A stretch of 64,000 nt of DNA from Setophaga petechia (taxonomy: Eukaryota; Chordata; Aves; Passeriformes; Parulidae): contig JANCRA010000019.1 of assembly GCA_024362935.1 (NCBI GenBank), positions 2,510,001 through 2,574,000 of the forward strand, given 5' to 3'. Below the pieces are notes generated by a model. It saw nothing but the letters and a program-made list of their open reading frames with translations. It was not told the DNA's origin and did not search any database. A program made the position numbers and the translations under genes. Every line of letters begins with the position of its first letter. The stretch's first letter is position 1. Positions 12,641 to 23,958 of this stretch are shown here, piece by piece.

Positions 12641-13471
12641 CCTCTATGTGCATTTCGCTACAGCAGTTCTCATAAATATATACTACCCATTTCCCTCCCA
12701 CTCCCTTTTCTCTCTTCTAAAGTAGTCATCAATTAAATTGCTATGATTATATTACTTGGCTACTAATTATTGTTTCATATTCTGTATGTTTTATAAGCTC
12801 CTCTGGCTGTGCCCTTAATATGGGGCCTGTGTGGGCCACGGGGGTAAATACAGTAACTAAGAAGCTTAGCACCAATTATTTATGGAGTTCTTCAGGCATG
12901 TTTACTTCTATAGCTAGAGGAGTTTATGTTTCTCAGAATGTGTTTGCACTTGGAAAGAATGGGAAAGTCTTAGCAAATAGATTTTATTGCTTTTGAACAC
13001 ATTTTAAGGTGTTTACTTTGTTGTCTTCTGTAGGGGGAGGATTTGGTTTAGGATTGGAGAGATTAAGATCAGTTTGAAAATCAAAAACTTCTCACAAAGC
13101 CCAGTTCTTTGATGGTAATAGCACCTTTTTTTGCCCAGAAAACCTTGTGTTAGGCTCTCTGGTTTTGCAGGTATGGACTGAAGAGTGTGGGATGTCTTTT
13201 CTCCAGGGTAACTGCTGTGGCCCTACTGCCATAGAAGGTGAGACTCATGTGCCGCCTTAGTTGTGAGGCTGATCAAACTTGAGTAGTTTATTTTCTTTTT
13301 TTTTTTGTCTTTCATAAATCAAACCACCAGAGGGCACTGAGTAGTTTTGGGTACTTTCTAAATAAGCATTTAAGGGTGATAATTCAATAAGTAGCTATAC
13401 TCCAAAACACTATTACATACGGAATTTCTCTCCTGATGTTTCATAAAATGCAATTAATCTTTTATGGAATT

Positions 13472-13488
13472 GGGGGCGGGGGGGGGGT
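13472..13488 (+). repeat. G-rich homopolymer tract
   Basis: A run of five G, one C and ten G sits in an AT-rich flank. It is a low-complexity tract that could form a G-quadruplex. Confidence 0.6.
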
Positions 13489-13560
13489 TAAGGGACTGGC
13501 TGGGGTCATTCCATTCTACAGAAAGAATACTTGCAATTTACTTTAAAATCTTAAAACTAT

Positions 13561-14220
13561 AGGTTTACGTATGTTGTTTTATCATCTGTGGCAAGTAAGC
13601 GGCGTTGCCCCCTGGCCTCCAGTGTGGGAAGAATGGAGCGCTCCCCTGTTCACCCGCGAGCATTGAATGTGACACGTTCTTGCAAGCGCCATGTACTCGC
13701 AAGACCCCTCCTTGCCCAAGGGCGTTCTGCAGGGTCCTCTCGAGCTCGGGCGCTGTAGTGCAGGCAGGAGGCACACGGGGGCAGCTGGGGACTGATGCAT
13801 TCTGTGACAGTGACAAGGGGCTAGTGCTCAGTCCTGACTTCTGGCTTTGTGAGACTGCACACCTATGACTGCCCTCGCTGATTCCATCGCCGCGGTGCTG
13901 TGAGGGCTGCCAGGTGCCCTGCCCAGGTGTGCTGCGTTATCCCTTCTTAGCGCTCCCAATAGGCTGGGGCCGGGACAGCCCTCTGGTACGAAGAGAGGAA
14001 TTGTAGCAGCTGAGGCTTATGTTGCCTCATGTGAGAAAGAATGGTCTCCCTGGAGTGTGCTTCTGCAGTGGCACGATAGTGGCCTGCCACAGCCCCTTGA
14101 GTGGCTGCTGAGCAGCGACAGCTCGTTTCACACGGTGATCTGATTCATATTTAGCGTGAAATGTGTTTGTGTAAAAACATGTCAGACGTGATTCAGCACC
14201 CTCGGAGAGGGAGGGAGGTG
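13561..14220. promoter_or_regulatory. CpG-enriched pocket, possible regulatory element
   Basis: I count roughly 30 CpG dinucleotides in about 660 bases, clustered at 13590-13760 and 13880-13990, whereas flanking DNA is AT-rich and CpG-poor. A CCAAT motif occurs at about 13956. No exon is recognised. It may be a promoter or enhancer of an unannotated transcript, or a CpG-rich repeat remnant. Confidence 0.35.
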
Positions 14221-17012
14221 TAATCCTGTAGTTATTGAGTAGTTATTTGATTTATGAAATACCGTTTTCTTACAAATACAAAAAATGATGGTTTAAGTAG
14301 GTCTAAAGTGGCAGTGGGCAGGAAGGTGTGCAATGTTATACCCAAGTTTCTGCCATTTGCTTTTTAATATACCTGTAGCTAAGCAGTGCGAGGAAGCTGA
14401 AGGTCTGCTTCATTTTCTTGATAAACTCTTAATGAAAGCAAACCTGCCTTGTTTGCTCCTCTGCAAGCAGTTGGAGCACTTGTATTTGATATCTGGTGTA
14501 ATTTTCACTTTTTTTCATTACATCCCACATGACACTTGCTAGGTTTGTAAATACTGGAGCTTCCCAACTTTAAATATTTAGGTGTTGAACTTGTAGCATT
14601 CTGGATTTGATCTAGGGTCTGTTATCTTACAGGTTTATCTGACAACTCTTATCTTCATTGCTGCTTTTTGCCTCATCAGCCAAGGAGATAACACTGCAAT
14701 AGGGATTAACCTAAAAAGTGAACCCAATTTGTGCAAGATAACACAGGGAGCTTGAGACAGGGCAAGGGACAGTCCACTGAGAGTAATAGACCATCTAAGT
14801 ATCTTCCTGCTCTTTTCACATTTGAACTATAAGCACTTCTGTGAGTGGAACATGTAGTGTTCTGCAAACCAGCACTTTTCATGTTATGTAATGAATCCAT
14901 ATCGCTTGAAGCTGACACTGAAACTTGCTATCAGACAGGTATCCACCCAAATGTCAACGAGCAGTCGTGAATCACCATTGTTTGCTGAGCAGTATACAGA
15001 TGGCAAAATTACCAAAGCATGTCTGCTGCCTTACAGAAAATTAACAAAACTATTCAAATATGAAACTACCTACCAGAAATTCTAAAAAATCACTATATGT
15101 ATGGAGCTAATTTTACTTGGGTTTATGGTTCTCAGAAGTCAGCAGAAATTGTGTTTTGCGATTAAGTTCCTTTGGCTTTTAAAAGAGCATTCTTGCCCTC
15201 CTCCACTCATTTTTCCCAATCTCTCTGCCCCCATTACTGTCTCTTCCCAGATTATTACAAAGTTTAGTAGCTTTACAAAGAGGAGTAAAACAGGTGATGC
15301 TTCCCATCTGCATTGTATGATGCCTGATGATGTTCCTTCTTCTGCAGCAAGGCAGGGGAAAAGCACTGCAGTGTCTTTATTGCTGTGCTGTGGAAGAGCC
15401 CCCATGCAACAGTGCCAGTAGGAAAGCAAGATGCCATGATACCTGTCCCAGGGAACATGCAGTCTGCTCTGGGATGCTCTCCATTGCTCTGGTGCTCACA
15501 AACTAAGCTCAGCAGGAGATCCAGGCAGTCACTTGCAACAGGTCAGCAGCAAGCTCCACAGCAAGTTCTGATGTCTTTCATTTTCGTTGTTTCTCCTAGC
15601 AGCATGAGAGCATGAGAGTCTGTGGGGAAAGAAATGTAATTGACTGGCAAAAGCTCAGATTTTGCAGGTGTCTCCTATAGTTACTCAGAGCTCATTAGAT
15701 ATCTTAGCACTTGTAAAAGTTGTGAAACATGTTAGAGGCAAAGAATTGCAAGAAAGGAAAAAGCAATCAACCAGTTAAAGACCTGTTCATTCTCCTTTGC
15801 ATTTAATATTTTTATTTTTCTTCAAACTCAGAGCTTGCAATCAGGATACTGGTGGTCTACTTGCATATCAAAATGTTAATGGAAATAGCATTCTTGAATT
15901 CCACAGATCCCTGACTGTCAAGAAAGGACATGCATTATTTTGGCTGTCATATGTTAAGGAAACTTCTCAGCCTGACCATTCACAAGACTCTCAGGCATCT
16001 CAATCTGCAGTTTGTAAGCTGAGCTACCTTGACCTCAACATATATGCCCTGGTAGCTGTGGAACCAAGACTTAATCTAAGACTGCCATTCTTTTTGTTCT
16101 TCTGAAAATGCACACTGTCTATTCAAGTAAGTTGCACTACTCTTTATTAATTAATCTGAAGTAATACTCAGTTATTTCTTATTGTGGGCCTCAGTCTTGG
16201 AGGTAACACATGGTTGTATTCATCTGGTAAGAAAAATGCAAGTTCTGTAGGAAAACCCTGAAGAAAAAGAAGGGGTAGGTATATTGCCTGAGCATAGACA
16301 ATAAGTCAGTAATAAGGCAAAATGTTTGTCATTGTAGAGAACATGCTCACAAAAGCAGATAAGGTCTCTTCCATGATTAGAGAGAAAAAAGCTTCCTGAA
16401 GACTACCCCTATATGAATAACTTTCATCTCAATATAAAATAGGCTCAAAAGCCTATTTTAGCTACTTACTGGGTGGCACTGAATTTTCTGCCAAGAGCTT
16501 CCATCTTAAAAGTCCTGATGTTCTGTAATTAGTATAGTATTTATTTTACCATTGCATCTTGTTTTATTTTACCAGATGACTGATTGAGATGTCAAAACTC
16601 TGAGTTTATTTAATGAAACAGCAATGTGGGTTAGCATATAACTTTTGTGCCTTCTCTTTTTTGTGTCACTATATGCGAATTCCCACACCTGCTCATATTA
16701 TCTTTAGGTAACTCACTTTTTAGCCAGTCCTGAAAGCAGCAATAATCATGACGTGGAGGTTCATATAACCCTTCATCCCTCTACCTACTATTGACAAGAA
16801 TTGGTGTGAGCTTCTAGTACCGGTTGATACATCTTAGAAGTGGGGACAGGGAACAGAGAGCAATTGTAGTGATTATTTCCATTTAAAGGGGAGCAGAAAA
16901 GCAGAGTGTTCTTCCAAAATCAAATAGTAAGACCAAATTGTGGTATTTCTGTTGAGTTCACCATCTATGGAAAGCCCTTGTATGCTACTATAATCAAGAA
17001 ACAATGGATACA
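14221..17012. other. Intergenic, nothing recognised
   Basis: AT-rich sequence with several overlapping open frames on both strands (for example near 15101-15615). None shows a domain or a consistent splice structure. Confidence 0.5.
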
Positions 17013-17050
17013 GTTTTTCAGTTTTGATCAGTTTTGACCAGTTTTGAAAA
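17013..17050 (+). repeat. 10-bp tandem repeat, about four units
   Basis: Consecutive decamers follow the pattern GTTTTGAYCA (units at 17011, 17021, 17031 and 17041, the first and last diverged). They lie immediately upstream of the first long direct repeat. Confidence 0.7.
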
Positions 17051-17054
17051 GATA

Positions 17055-17565
17055 CGACAATGAAGAACAGACAATGAAGAAAACCATATTGTTCAACTGG
17101 TGGGAACTTGACCCTTAAGAGAAACAATGTATTTGGTCAATTGATGGGAACATAACCTGTGAAAAAAGAACAATATACAATGGAGCTGTTGTTAATATGG
17201 AGGTGGTATCGTGAGCCATTGTGGCCTCATCTCGTACTCTGGCCAAGTGTGAGATGATGTCGTAACTGGAAAATTTCCACTCCAAGAGGAGGAGATATGA
17301 GGTGTGGTTCTGGGGTGGAGGGGCTGAAGAGGACAAGATGCATGCATTTTGATCCAGGGGACTTCCTGCCTGAAGGTGCAGTGCCTGCCTGCCCCTCCCA
17401 CCTGAGCACCATGCTCCATCTCCTTCTCCTGCTCAGCGGCTTTCCAAAAAATCCAGGGGTTGGTATGTATTATTTGGTACTGCATGTAATCGAAACAATT
17501 CTGCTTTGCAATCTGAGTTGGGTTTCAGGGGTTTTTGTGTGTGGGCATCCTCCAGAACCTGTAAC
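17055..17565 (+). repeat. Long direct repeat copy 1 (LTR-like)
   Basis: Shares nearly continuous identity with 22017-22507, from 'gacaatgaaga' through 'tcctccagaacc'. This copy has a few extra short segments ('atttggtcaattgat' near 17129, 'cctg' near 17368, 'ttggg' near 17519). No AATAAA or clear TATA box was found inside, which is unusual for a complete LTR. Confidence 0.85.
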
Positions 17566-18012
17566 ATTAATGATGATGAGGATGGGATGCCCAGAGAACA
17601 AAAAGTGATGTAAAGAAAGGACAGGGCTTGGGCAGTGGGGCACATGGTTGCACCAAGAAAGTGAAATGCATAGCTGTACTGAGAGACACTGTTCCATGTT
17701 GTGTACAGTCTATGGGAGGTCAAGACTTAGTCTGAGTACTCAGCTGTGTGTGGGAACTTAGTAATGTTTTTCTGTGTCCAAAGTAATCACTGTCAAACAC
17801 ACGTGGTTGCATGGTGTATTGTACACATAGTTCAAGTACATTTCAGATTCCACTCAGAAGAACTCTTAGTCCTTTGCATTTGTGGCTCCACCAGTGGAGA
17901 AACTGGGGTGGACACTGGAACTCTGGAGCACATTGTGGGACAAGCTAGGAATTTGTACAAGTATTGACCCCAAGCAATGGGAAGCTAAAGATCCCATGCG
18001 ATTGTTGAAATA

Positions 18013-18234
18013 TTGGGGAAAGTTTGTGCAAATCTCCTCAAAAATGCTCTAAAGAGCGGCTTTTTCAAGCTGGATGCATTGCTGAATGTCTGTTATTGGC
18101 ATACAAAGTTGCAGTTGAAAGGAATACAGAGCTTGAAAAACAGACAAACAAGACAAGGACATACAGCAGCTGAGGGCCAATATAATGTTGCAAAGGCAAG
18201 TATTTGTAGCTGCTGCTGCTGCACTGCAATCTGA
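18013..18234 (+). pseudogene. Possible retroviral internal remnant, unrecognised
   Basis: A 73-codon open frame lies within the retroviral interior, where a gag remnant would be expected. It contains no motif I can name; the assignment rests only on position and is weak. Confidence 0.2.
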
Positions 18235-18329
18235 GATCTCAGTAATCTAGGCCTGTAAGTAAGGTTAAGCTTTAAATTATAAATTAATTTCAATGCTGTT
18301 AAGCATGATTCTTCTGTTAAATGGTTACA

Positions 18330-18440
18330 GTTGAGGTATAACTTAAGTTATAAGTTAAGTTAATCGTTAGTTAAGTGTTGTTCCTTTGTTAAATTTTTAA
18401 GTTTAAAGTATAAGTTAAAGTACTGTTGAGTGATATTAAG
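18330..18440 (+). repeat. TTAAGTT-type degenerate short repeats
   Basis: The motif TTAAGTT/ATAAGTTAA recurs several times with variable spacing ('aacttaagttataagttaag', then 'agtataagttaaag'). This gives a low-complexity AT block inside the retroviral interior. Confidence 0.6.
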
Positions 18441-18485
18441 CTTTTAAGCCATATTCCTTTTTATCCTTGCCTCACTGTCCTTTTG

Positions 18486-18486
<1 letters not shown>

Positions 18487-18517
<31 letters not shown>

Positions 18518-18528
18518 GCACACACAGA
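18487..18528 (+). repeat. (TC)n(CA)n microsatellite
   Basis: A TC run is followed by a CA run with one CG interruption ('cacacacgcacacacag'). It lies inside the endogenous retrovirus. Confidence 0.95.
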
Positions 18529-18629
18529 GTTTCTTGTTCTATTCTGTTTTGATTGGCTTTTATTTGGCTTTGCTGTTGCTTGTTTTAACTTGGGGTGCTT
18601 TAACTGTTCTGTAAGTAGAGTGAATCTTG

Positions 18630-18635
18630 TCAATA
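18630..18635 (+). terminator. AATAAA hexamer in retroviral interior
   Basis: 'gtcaataaaccttgtc' contains a poly(A) hexamer about 1.1 kb inside the 5' direct repeat. The context resembles an LTR polyadenylation region, which suggests either a nested second LTR or that the annotated repeat is only part of the LTR. Confidence 0.3.
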
Positions 18636-19059
18636 AACCTTGTCATGCTGTCGCTTAATATTAAATCTAGTTTTGGCTGATACCTTTGCTGATGATTCTT
18701 TAAGCAATCTCTAACTCTTGTTCATAACCTTGGATGCTGGAGATTGAAAGAAATTCTTGGTGCTAAGCCCAAATTTCTTTTAAAGAGAATGCATTTAACA
18801 CTTATGCACAGGATACTAATTTGCTAGCCATGGCTACTCAGGGTTGTAGTATTAAATACCCACAGAAAATGCATAACCAGGGTCTGAGTGTGTGTGTATA
18901 CCTTGTGAGATTATATACAGTGAATGAAGGGAGAAGGAATGAAAGCAGTGGTTTTTACTGGGGACACTGACACTCTCATGCAAAATCCCCACTTGTTACC
19001 ATGAGAAATAGACTGATTAAGACTGCTCCCTCAACATATAAAATGCAATAAAGCCCCTT

Positions 19060-19311
19060 TTGATTAATGAAACAGGAAATCCTCTGGATGAGATAATTGA
19101 AAAAATGCAGCAGCTAGGTAATCTTGGGGAATGGAACCCCTGGGGAAGTGCTTGGAATAGAAAAAAACCTGCCGACTGGGCTTTTGACACCACGTGGTGG
19201 CCACAGGCCAGAATTAAGATTCCAGGAAGAGATGCAGAAATCCGAGCAACTATTCATGATTTGTTTCAAGCAAGTGTTTCTTATATTTTGCTTTCAACCT
19301 TGCCTTGGTAG
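19060..19311 (+). pseudogene. Trp-rich open frame in retroviral interior
   Basis: An 83-codon open frame begins in a region with several Trp residues ('LGEWNPWGSAWN'). It may be a remnant from the 5' part of an envelope gene, or chance. No domain is recognised. Confidence 0.2.
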
Positions 19312-21339
19312 CAAGTGGATTTGTAGGGTTAAATTCTGTATACACACAGAACAAGAGCAACCTTACAAGTTGCTATTTTTTATATGTTTTTCCAATCAAA
19401 GTGTATCATGTAACTTGTTTCAGTCGTTTGGAGTGGAGGTTTCATTATATGAATCTTAAAGTATGTGCTGCAAGTTCTGAAGTATGACAGAAAAGACAGT
19501 GAGTTTTTTTGCAACAGTGTTGGAGAACTATGCTGAGCAGAACCTACAGAGTACAGGTCTCAATAGGCTGGTCCATGCTATTGTTTGGGAAGGGCTGGTA
19601 GTGAGCTATCCACAGCTGCCCCCGTGCTTTGGTGTGAACAGACCTAGCAGATTTCCTTCCAAGGAGAACTGGAGAGCAACGTAGGTAGGTGACCTCTACC
19701 TGGGAAATTGTCAAGGAGCTAGGCACAATGTGAACCTGCCCACTGAGGTCCTGGAGTGATGTAGTTCATCTGCTGAAAGATATGATCTCATACTGGGGTA
19801 TTGCAGGATACAGAGCTGAACACCCAGCTCCTACAGCAACTTTCTGGAGTTGTTAGTGCTTCTAATCTATATCACCAAGTTTCATATGGTCTGAAAAGTA
19901 TGACTTCTGCTGTTTCCATAGCCTTGATTATTAGCCTATTCACAAGGACAATTAGAGCAGCACAAGAAAATTAAAAAATATTTGCCATAGCTTGATCTAA
20001 CATTTTAGTAATATTACTTTACTTATAATTATCGCTTTAAGTAATTTTCATACTTTTGCTATTTTTATTATTTGTAATATTATACTGAAGTGCCTTCACT
20101 ATTGATTTAAAACAAAACTCAGTTCATATTTCTCACCATTGTTGAATAAAACTATTGTTCTGGAAGTTATCTTTCCTCTCCTTCACAGTGTATGCCAATG
20201 TTGAAACAACACTCCCTATTGTCCCTGCTGACTGTCCTTTGGTTATCATTGTGGGATGGTTTTGGCGCATATGGGCTGGATGCCTTTGGATAAAACTAAA
20301 ATCCTCCTGATTAAAAGCCTCTTTGTGTAAAGAAAGGATGAGAAAAGAAGAGACATTTTCAGATGTATATAGTTCGGTTTTTAAGTTTATTTTACCTTTG
20401 TTTCAGTGGAGTTATTCTATAGTTGCACTGTTTTAAACGATAGGAAAATTAACATCCACTCACTTTAGGCATTAGGAACACCACTCCTTCTACTCACATG
20501 CTCCCCAGTGGAACTATTGGGTCAATTTTCTTTTGGATTGTGCCCTCCCTATCCATTCAAGTTTTATTTTTGAGATGCAAAGGTAGAGTATCAAACCCCC
20601 CCCCATGGAATCTGGTTCTATGGCTGCTGAGGTGATAGCAGCAGAAGCAAAGCAGGTTACTATTATCATTCCAGGGGAACAGCACTGGTGCTGAGTACCT
20701 GCTAAACAGTTCTGCGGTGGGAGGAACAGATGGGAGTGGGAGAAGGCGTGGGGAGGTGACTTTCCTTCTGTTTATGTTTTAACAGGGTATCTCAGACTCA
20801 TACCCCCCTTGGAAAAAACATCTGGGTGACTCTGGCTAAGGCAGCCAGACTTCATGATGCCTTAGCACTGCTGTGGCTCAGAACCCATTCACAATGTGGT
20901 CTGATCTGTGTCTCTCTCACTGCCCATGAGCCGCAACATTTATGTAAGAGCACCCCTGCACCTGTGGCCTGTATGGCTACCGGATTCTGGCAACAGCTGT
21001 CCCGCCTCAGGAAATCCTCTGCTTTACCCTCAGAGGAGTTGTGGACTTGAGGCACCTTGAGTGCAGATAGTCGTACCACCTTTAAATTTATTAGCACAAG
21101 AAAGAGCCCTATAACTTGGTGGGTCAACGACACCATTGTATTAAAATGCTTCACGCTGGTGTAATTCAACCACAGCACAGCTAACCCTGAGTTTTAGTAC
21201 ATGTATGCAACTCCCACAAGGTATCCTTTTAATCTTTGGGGTCTGAGCCTAGGCCAGAGTGTCAATGGCAATTAAATTTCCTTGTTAGTTAAGAAAACTA
21301 ACCCTCTTATTTCCAAATATAATAACTTCAGTATGGATC

Positions 21340-21873
21340 CAATGAAACTAAACTCACCACTATCATACTGAGAGCATACATGCTTTTACTCCTGGCTACA
21401 GAGATACAGCTAAATTCTAGAACACTACCAAGACAATCACTGCCTCTTTGTTGGCTCCTGGGGTTGCAAGCCCTCATGAGCCTGGATGGAGTTAGTTGTT
21501 GGTTAGCAAAGTTTAGCAATACTACCAGCACAGCTATATCTGATTTGTTAATTACTGTGGACAGCATTAAACATGCTACACTACAAAATCAAGCAGCAAT
21601 TGATTTTTAACTTTTAACACATGAGCATTGGTGTGAAGATTTTGATTAGGTATGTTGTATAAACTTAAGTGACCAGTCTAACTCTGCCCATGCACAACTA
21701 CAGGAATTATGGACACTTACTCAACAACTTGCAGAACACACCAGTTGGAATCCGTTTGCTGGAGGGACATGGGTTTGGAATTGGCTGAAAAAGGGATTAG
21801 TATTACTTTGTGCCTTAAGTATTGGGTTTCTATGTACTATTTGTTGTATTTCTAGTTTAGTATCATTGAACTG
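21340..21873 (+). pseudogene. Retroviral envelope transmembrane-subunit remnant, broken
   Basis: Reading through in-frame stops on the + strand gives a helical region, the CX6CC cysteine signature (codons at 21632-21634, 21653-21655 and 21656-21658, with a TAG at 21647 inside the loop) and a C-terminal hydrophobic membrane-spanning stretch (about 21790-21870) ending in TGA. Stops at 21608 and 21647 show it cannot encode an intact protein. It is a decayed endogenous copy in a host genome. Confidence 0.7.
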
Positions 21874-22016
21874 ATCTTTAATAGATAGCATGTTGCATTG
21901 TACTGTTATTTGTACGGTGCATTGGCATGTTCCAGCCATGGATCATGTGGTTGCATGTGTCAGGGACCAAAGCTGTGTCTGAGGCCCCGCCATGTTTGTT
22001 CTGCTGCTGGGCACAT

Positions 22017-22507
22017 CGACCAGACAATGAAGAAAAGGCAATGAAGAAATCCTTATTGTTCAGCTGGTGGGAATTTGACCCTTAAGAGAAACAATGTGTT
22101 GGGAACTTAACCTGAAAGAAGAACAATATACAATGGAGCTGTTGTTAATATGGAGGTGGTATCGTGAGCTGTGGTGGCCTCATCTCACACTCTGGCCAAG
22201 TGTGAGATGATGTCGTAACTGGAAAATTTCCACTCCAAGAGGAGGAGATATGAGGTGTGGTTCTGGGGTGGAGGGGCTGAAGAGGACAAGATGCATGCAT
22301 TTTGATCCAGGGGACTTCCTGAAGGTGCAGTGCCTGCCTACCCCTCCCACCTGAGCTCCATGCTCCATCTCCTTCTCCTGCTCAGCGGCTTTCCAAAAAA
22401 TCCAGGGGTTGGTATGTATTATTTGGTACTGCATGTAATCAAAACAATTCTGCTTTGCAATCTGAGTTTCAGGGGTTTTTGTGTGTGGGTATCCTCCAGA
22501 ACCCGTA
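22017..22507 (+). repeat. Long direct repeat copy 2 (LTR-like)
   Basis: The second copy of the block at 17055-17565, in the same orientation, starting about 145 bases after the envelope remnant ends. It is slightly shorter through small deletions. Confidence 0.85.
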
Positions 22508-23399
22508 CCAATCATCTCCCAGCAGCTGGAGATGGCAACATGCAGAATTCAAGGGCTGCTGACCTTGCAGAAGAAACTTGACAAAAGAGCTTTTTGACTT
22601 ACCAAACAACACTGATTTCAGAACAATTGACACCATCATTATTGGTGACTAGGGAATTATAATATTTAGCTGCTTTCATAGAAAAAGACCATACCATTAC
22701 AACAATAATAATATCTAAAACTGCTTCTTCTCAATGCAAAAGCAATGATGTAACAAGTATGGATCTGAGCAGCTCTAAACAGCTTAGGCGTCATCATTAC
22801 TTAGGATCTTTCTTATCAGCTCTGATAGTTAAAATAGAATGCACCATGTTATTAATTTTGATATGATAATTTTGTGAGTCTGAATTTACAATAAATTCTT
22901 AATTTTTCTGTTGGTCTGTACAAGTAGTTGGTCTGGGAAAGTAAAAGGTTAGGAAAGCCTGACCATACAATTACCACAGGTACCTGCAGTTTAAGCGTAA
23001 GAAGAAGCTGTGTCAATCCCACCACTCACTGACAGCTAAGAAGTAGAAGAGATGGTTAAAGTTGAAAAAAATACCCAAGAGTCACAGACAGTGGTGACAG
23101 TACAATGGTACTGACATTTAAATAATTAATTTGAAAGGAATCTTTAAGTAATCCAGAAGGATGCCATTATTTACACTAGTGATAAATTCAGTGTCTCACA
23201 TATATCAACACTAGAAATAGTTTTGCATTTTCCAAAAGCAGGACACTGAAATTATGTTGCTGACAGATTTTTTTTATGCACACACGTTTCTCATTTTCAC
23301 TTTCTGTCAAAAAAATGTATGATTATTAATATATTAACATCTTGTCAAGAGTCCTGCTAGTTTTCTGTTGTTCAAAAGGTTTTAGTGCCAGCTTTATTC
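22508..23399. other. Intergenic, nothing recognised
   Basis: AT-rich spacer between the retroviral remnant and a CR1 fragment. No exon or structured repeat was seen. Confidence 0.5.
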
Positions 23400-23680
23400 T
23401 CTGAATCACAGGATGACTGAGGTGGGAAGACACCTCTGGAGATCTCCTAGTTCAATTCCCCTGTAGTTGTGCTGTAGGGTTACCTGCAGCAGGTCACTCA
23501 GATCTCTGTCTGGTTTTGTTTTGATTGTCATCAAGGAGACAGATTCCACAACTTCTCTGGGCAACTTGTCCCAGTGCATAAAAACACAATGAGAAGATTT
23601 TTTTTTTCTTAAATTTAGAAGGAATTTCCTGTGTTTCAATGTGTCTTTCCCCTATATTTCCTTTTTCTTATTTCTATTTC
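23400..23680 (-). mobile_element. CR1 LINE 3' fragment
   Basis: On the minus strand it contains the CR1 ORF2 C-terminus ('HWDKLPREVVESVSL') and the 3' end ('cacctcagtcatcctgtgat'). It ends about 200 bases upstream of the MEP1B start codon. The 5' end is degenerate, so that boundary is approximate. Confidence 0.88.
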
Positions 23681-23789
23681 ATCCTGTATTTCAGTTTCTC
23701 TCTGTGCTTTTTCTCACAGTAGTTCTTAAAAATATGATGGACTTACTTGACAATGATATGCTTACTCAACAAAAAGATAGGTAAGGTGA

Positions 23790-23870
23790 GTTAATCTTTG
23801 TTGAGAGGACAAAGGTTTTGATTTATGATAGTTAGTATCTTAAATACAAACTTGGTGTAAAATTCTGTCC
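23790..23870 (+). promoter_or_regulatory. MEP1B: Putative MEP1B proximal promoter
   Basis: Within about 105 bases of the start codon are an HNF1-like half site (GTTAAT, 23790-23795), an HNF4/DR1-like AGGACAAAGGTTT (23806-23818), a CDX-like TTTATGA (23822-23828) and a TATA-like TAAATAC (about 23841). These match regulators of intestinal and renal brush-border genes, where meprin beta is expressed. The sites are short and the assignment is inference. Confidence 0.35.
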
Positions 23871-23895
23871 GCACAACTGTAGACTGGAGAACAAC

Positions 23896-23958
23896 ATGGG
23901 CTTGTTTTCTGTGCCTGGTCTTCTAACCTGTCTTCTTCTTCAGGTGGTCTGGAGTCTG
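23896..23958 (+). CDS. MEP1B: MEP1B exon 1: signal peptide
   Basis: ATG GGC TTG begins a 21-codon exon starting [10 protein letters not shown], continuing through TCLLLQVV and ending in WSL, directly before a strong donor (CTG|GTAAGA). It has a hydrophobic core of the right length, ends in phase 0 as exon 2 requires, and is the only signal-like exon found upstream. Identified by structure rather than sequence identity. Confidence 0.82.

Larger units (their letters stand above)
17055..22507 (+). mobile_element. Degenerate endogenous retrovirus flanked by direct repeats
   Basis: Two long direct repeats of about 0.5 kb (17055-17565 and 22017-22507) enclose about 4.5 kb. Near the 3' end of the interior (about 21340-21870, + strand) is an envelope transmembrane-subunit remnant. 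It has a leucine-rich helical stretch, a CX6CC cysteine motif and a final hydrophobic segment, broken by in-frame stops (for example TAA at 21608 and TAG at 21647). I do not recognise intact gag, protease or polymerase, so the interior is probably heavily deleted. The repeats differ by substitutions and small indels, which implies an old insertion. It lies between RNF138 and MEP1B. Exact termini, primer-binding site and target-site duplication could not be fixed. Confidence 0.7.
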
